A DNA stretch of 64,000 nucleotides, from NCBI RefSeq assembly GCF_004102025.1, contig NZ_CP025228.1:1550001-1614000 (forward strand). Reading direction: 5' to 3'. The position numbers were made by a program, and so were the translations under genes. Under the pieces are notes generated by a model. That model was not told where the DNA came from. It made no database searches and saw only the letters and a list, made by a program, of their open reading frames with translations. Origin of the DNA: Actinomyces qiguomingii (GTDB lineage: Bacteria; Actinomycetota; Actinomycetes; Actinomycetales; Actinomycetaceae). This document shows positions 62,698 to 64,000 of this stretch, piece after piece (the stretch's first letter is position 1; every line of letters begins with the position of its first letter).

Positions 62698-64000
62698 CTA
62701 CTTCTTGGGCATGCCGATCAGCTGCTCGCCGGACAGATAGATCCGCAGAGACAGAGCGTCCAGGGTGGTGGTGTCGCCGGGCCGGTCCTGGCGGCAATCG
62801 GTGGCTCCCGACCGGGAGGCTCGAGCACGGGTGGGGTTGACCGCGCGTGCCTGAGCGGCCGGTCCCCGGCTTACCCGGTGTGCGAGAGCGAAGGCTGAGG
62901 TGTGAGGGCGTGGCACGGCCCAGGTGGAGTCCCACATCAGGTGCCAGTCAGTGCCATGACCATCGGGGAGCGTGACGTCCTCCTGGCTCAGGGAGCCGTT
63001 GATTACCAGCAGCAGGTCGGCGTCGCCCATGGGGGTGCCGGAGCGGAGCATCTGCACCACGCGGGTCCAAGGATCATGCCAGGCGGCCACATCCATGGGG
63101 TCGGAATTGGCCCGGTACCAGGACAGGTCGGGAAGTGTGTCGCCTTCCGGGGTGGACCCCGAGGCGAATGTCGTAGGACGCAGCACGGGGTGTTGATCGC
63201 GCAGGCGGATCAGGAAATGCGTGGTGGCGATCAGGTCTCGCTGCCAGGTGGTCAGATTCCAGTCGAACCAGGAGATTTCCGAGTCCTGGCAGTAGGAGTT
63301 GTTGTTGCCCCCCTGGGTTCGTCCCATTTCGTCACCACCCAGCAGCATGGGCGTGCCGGCTGACACCAGCAGCGTGGCCAGCACATTGCGGGAGGATCGG
63401 CGCCGCAGGATCTCGATCGGTCCTCCGCCCATGCCCTCCGGCAGTGGGCCCTCGAAACCGTGGTTCCATGAACGGTTGTCGTCGGTGCCGTCACGGTTGT
63501 CCTCGCCATTGGCCAGGTTGTGCTTGTAGTCGTAGCAGACCAGGTCTCGCAGGGTGAAGCCGTCGTGAGCGGTGACAAAGTTGATCGATGCCAGTGGTCC
63601 GCGCCCGCCCGGGTACTCGCCGTAGCTGAACATGTCTGCGCTGCCGCTCAGACGGGTGGCCAGATCCCGCAGGTCGTTGCCGGGGCGGCCCTTGGACATC
63701 TCGGAGGCGTCGTGCAGCCAGAAGGAGCGTACTGTGCCGCGGTAGCGGTCATTCCAGTCGTGGAAGGGAGCCGGGAACTCACCCGTGCGCCAGCCGCCCG
63801 GCCCGATGTCCCAGGGCTCGGCGATCAACTTGGTGTGCTGTAGCACCGGGTCGGTGGCCATACCTATCAGCAGAGGGTGGCGTGACTGGAATTCAGAGGC
63901 ATCCCGGCCCAGCGTGACCGCCAGATCGAAGCGGAAGCCGTCTATGCCGACGTCTCCCGCCCAGTACCGCAGCGAGTCCAGCACCAGCTGCACCGCCCGG
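62698..64000 (-). CDS. glgX: Glycogen debranching enzyme, 5' part beyond window
   Basis: C-terminal 434 residues of a GlgX-type GH13 isoamylase/debranching enzyme; the start lies past the right edge. Visible motifs are GFRFDLAVTLGRD (nucleophile Asp), LIAEPWDIGPGGW (acid/base Glu), FVTAHDGFTLRDLVCYDYKH and NGEDNRDGTDDNRSWNHG, which are highly characteristic of GlgX. It removes alpha-1,6 branches left after phosphorylase action. The C-terminus is extended by a low-complexity Ala/Arg-rich segment. Element D and trpS follow on the same strand. Confidence 0.95.
   Translation of the reverse strand, partial: RAVQLVLDSLRYWAGDVGIDGFRFDLAVTLGRDASEFQSRHPLLIGMATDPVLQHTKLIAEPWDIGPGGWRTGEFPAPFHDWNDRYRGTVRSFWLHDASEMSKGRPGNDLRDLATRLSGSADMFSYGEYPGGRGPLASINFVTAHDGFTLRDLVCYDYKHNLANGEDNRDGTDDNRSWNHGFEGPLPEGMGGGPIEILRRRSSRNVLATLLVSAGTPMLLGGDEMGRTQGGNNNSYCQDSEISWFDWNLTTWQRDLIATTHFLIRLRDQHPVLRPTTFASGSTPEGDTLPDLSWYRANSDPMDVAAWHDPWTRVVQMLRSGTPMGDADLLLVINGSLSQEDVTLPDGHGTDWHLMWDSTWAVPRPHTSAFALAHRVSRGPAAQARAVNPTRARASRSGATDCRQDRPGDTTTLDALSLRIYLSGEQLIGMPKK

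Overview
The window looks like chromosome of a high-GC, saccharolytic member of the Actinomycetales, most likely Actinomyces or a close relative. Evidence: high GC with GTG starts, several CUT1 sugar ABC transporters with Tat-type lipoprotein binding proteins, the GlgE (maltose-1-phosphate) glycogen pathway, a DivIVA-type coiled-coil protein, the actinobacterial DUF6350-purH-DUF3017 neighbourhood, and an anaerobic glycyl radical enzyme. The genus is inferred from gene content, not from a search.

Layout. 1-9962: an alpha-glucoside/trehalose-type ABC transporter (binding protein cut by the left edge), a GH13 alpha-glucosidase and LacI regulator, then a convergent GH31 alpha-glycosidase with its own divergent LacI regulator. 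9963-18464: a ROK regulator divergent from a second ABC transporter, followed by a second GH13 enzyme of the oligo-1,6-glucosidase type. 18465-20379: relic of an AAA ATPase and a CLC-type channel/antiporter. 20461-27925: a probable mannoside locus (third ABC transporter, GH92 alpha-mannosidase without signal peptide, LacI regulator) with an array of TAGTAC half-sites in the divergent promoter. 27974-44071: housekeeping genes: an eukaryote-like double-length phosphofructokinase, DUF6350, purH behind a ZTP (pfl) riboswitch, DUF3017, a dicarboxylate symporter, malate dehydrogenase, small conserved proteins, a GntR regulator, a long DivIVA-like coiled coil, an envelope protein pair and a CnoX-like thioredoxin/TPR protein. 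44142-49127: glycyl radical enzyme, its activase, DeoR regulator and fructose-6-phosphate-aldolase-like enzyme. 49623-64000: storage glucan and trehalose metabolism (glgP, glgB, maltokinase, treS, glgE, glgX) with trpS among them.

The most unusual signals are non-coding. Four intergenic elements (10631-11315, 15846-16427, 36976-37411, 62138-62642) share ~20-bp terminal inverted repeats beginning GG(C/T)TCTTC. Two are flanked by perfect 8-bp direct repeats (GTCAAAGC and GCATTACC). End sequence and duplication length fit the ISL3 insertion-sequence family, but I see no intact transposase, so they look like non-autonomous (MITE-like) derivatives. Three of them contain 22-bp GAGTTCGG units and an internal segment bounded by ~20-bp inverted arms; in the copy at 62138 that internal segment is flipped relative to the other two. 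Separately, 49205-49398 is an array of about ten ~15-bp motifs at a 20/21-bp period, four in one orientation then six in the other, between two convergent genes.

Together the genes describe import of oligosaccharides (alpha-glucosides, isomalto-type sugars, mannosides), cytoplasmic hydrolysis by GH13/GH31/GH92 enzymes under local LacI/ROK control, glycolysis through the unusual PFK, and glucan storage through GlgE-GlgB with mobilisation by GlgP and GlgX. None of the three CUT1 systems has an ATPase gene here, so a shared MsiK/MsmK-type ATPase elsewhere is inferred.
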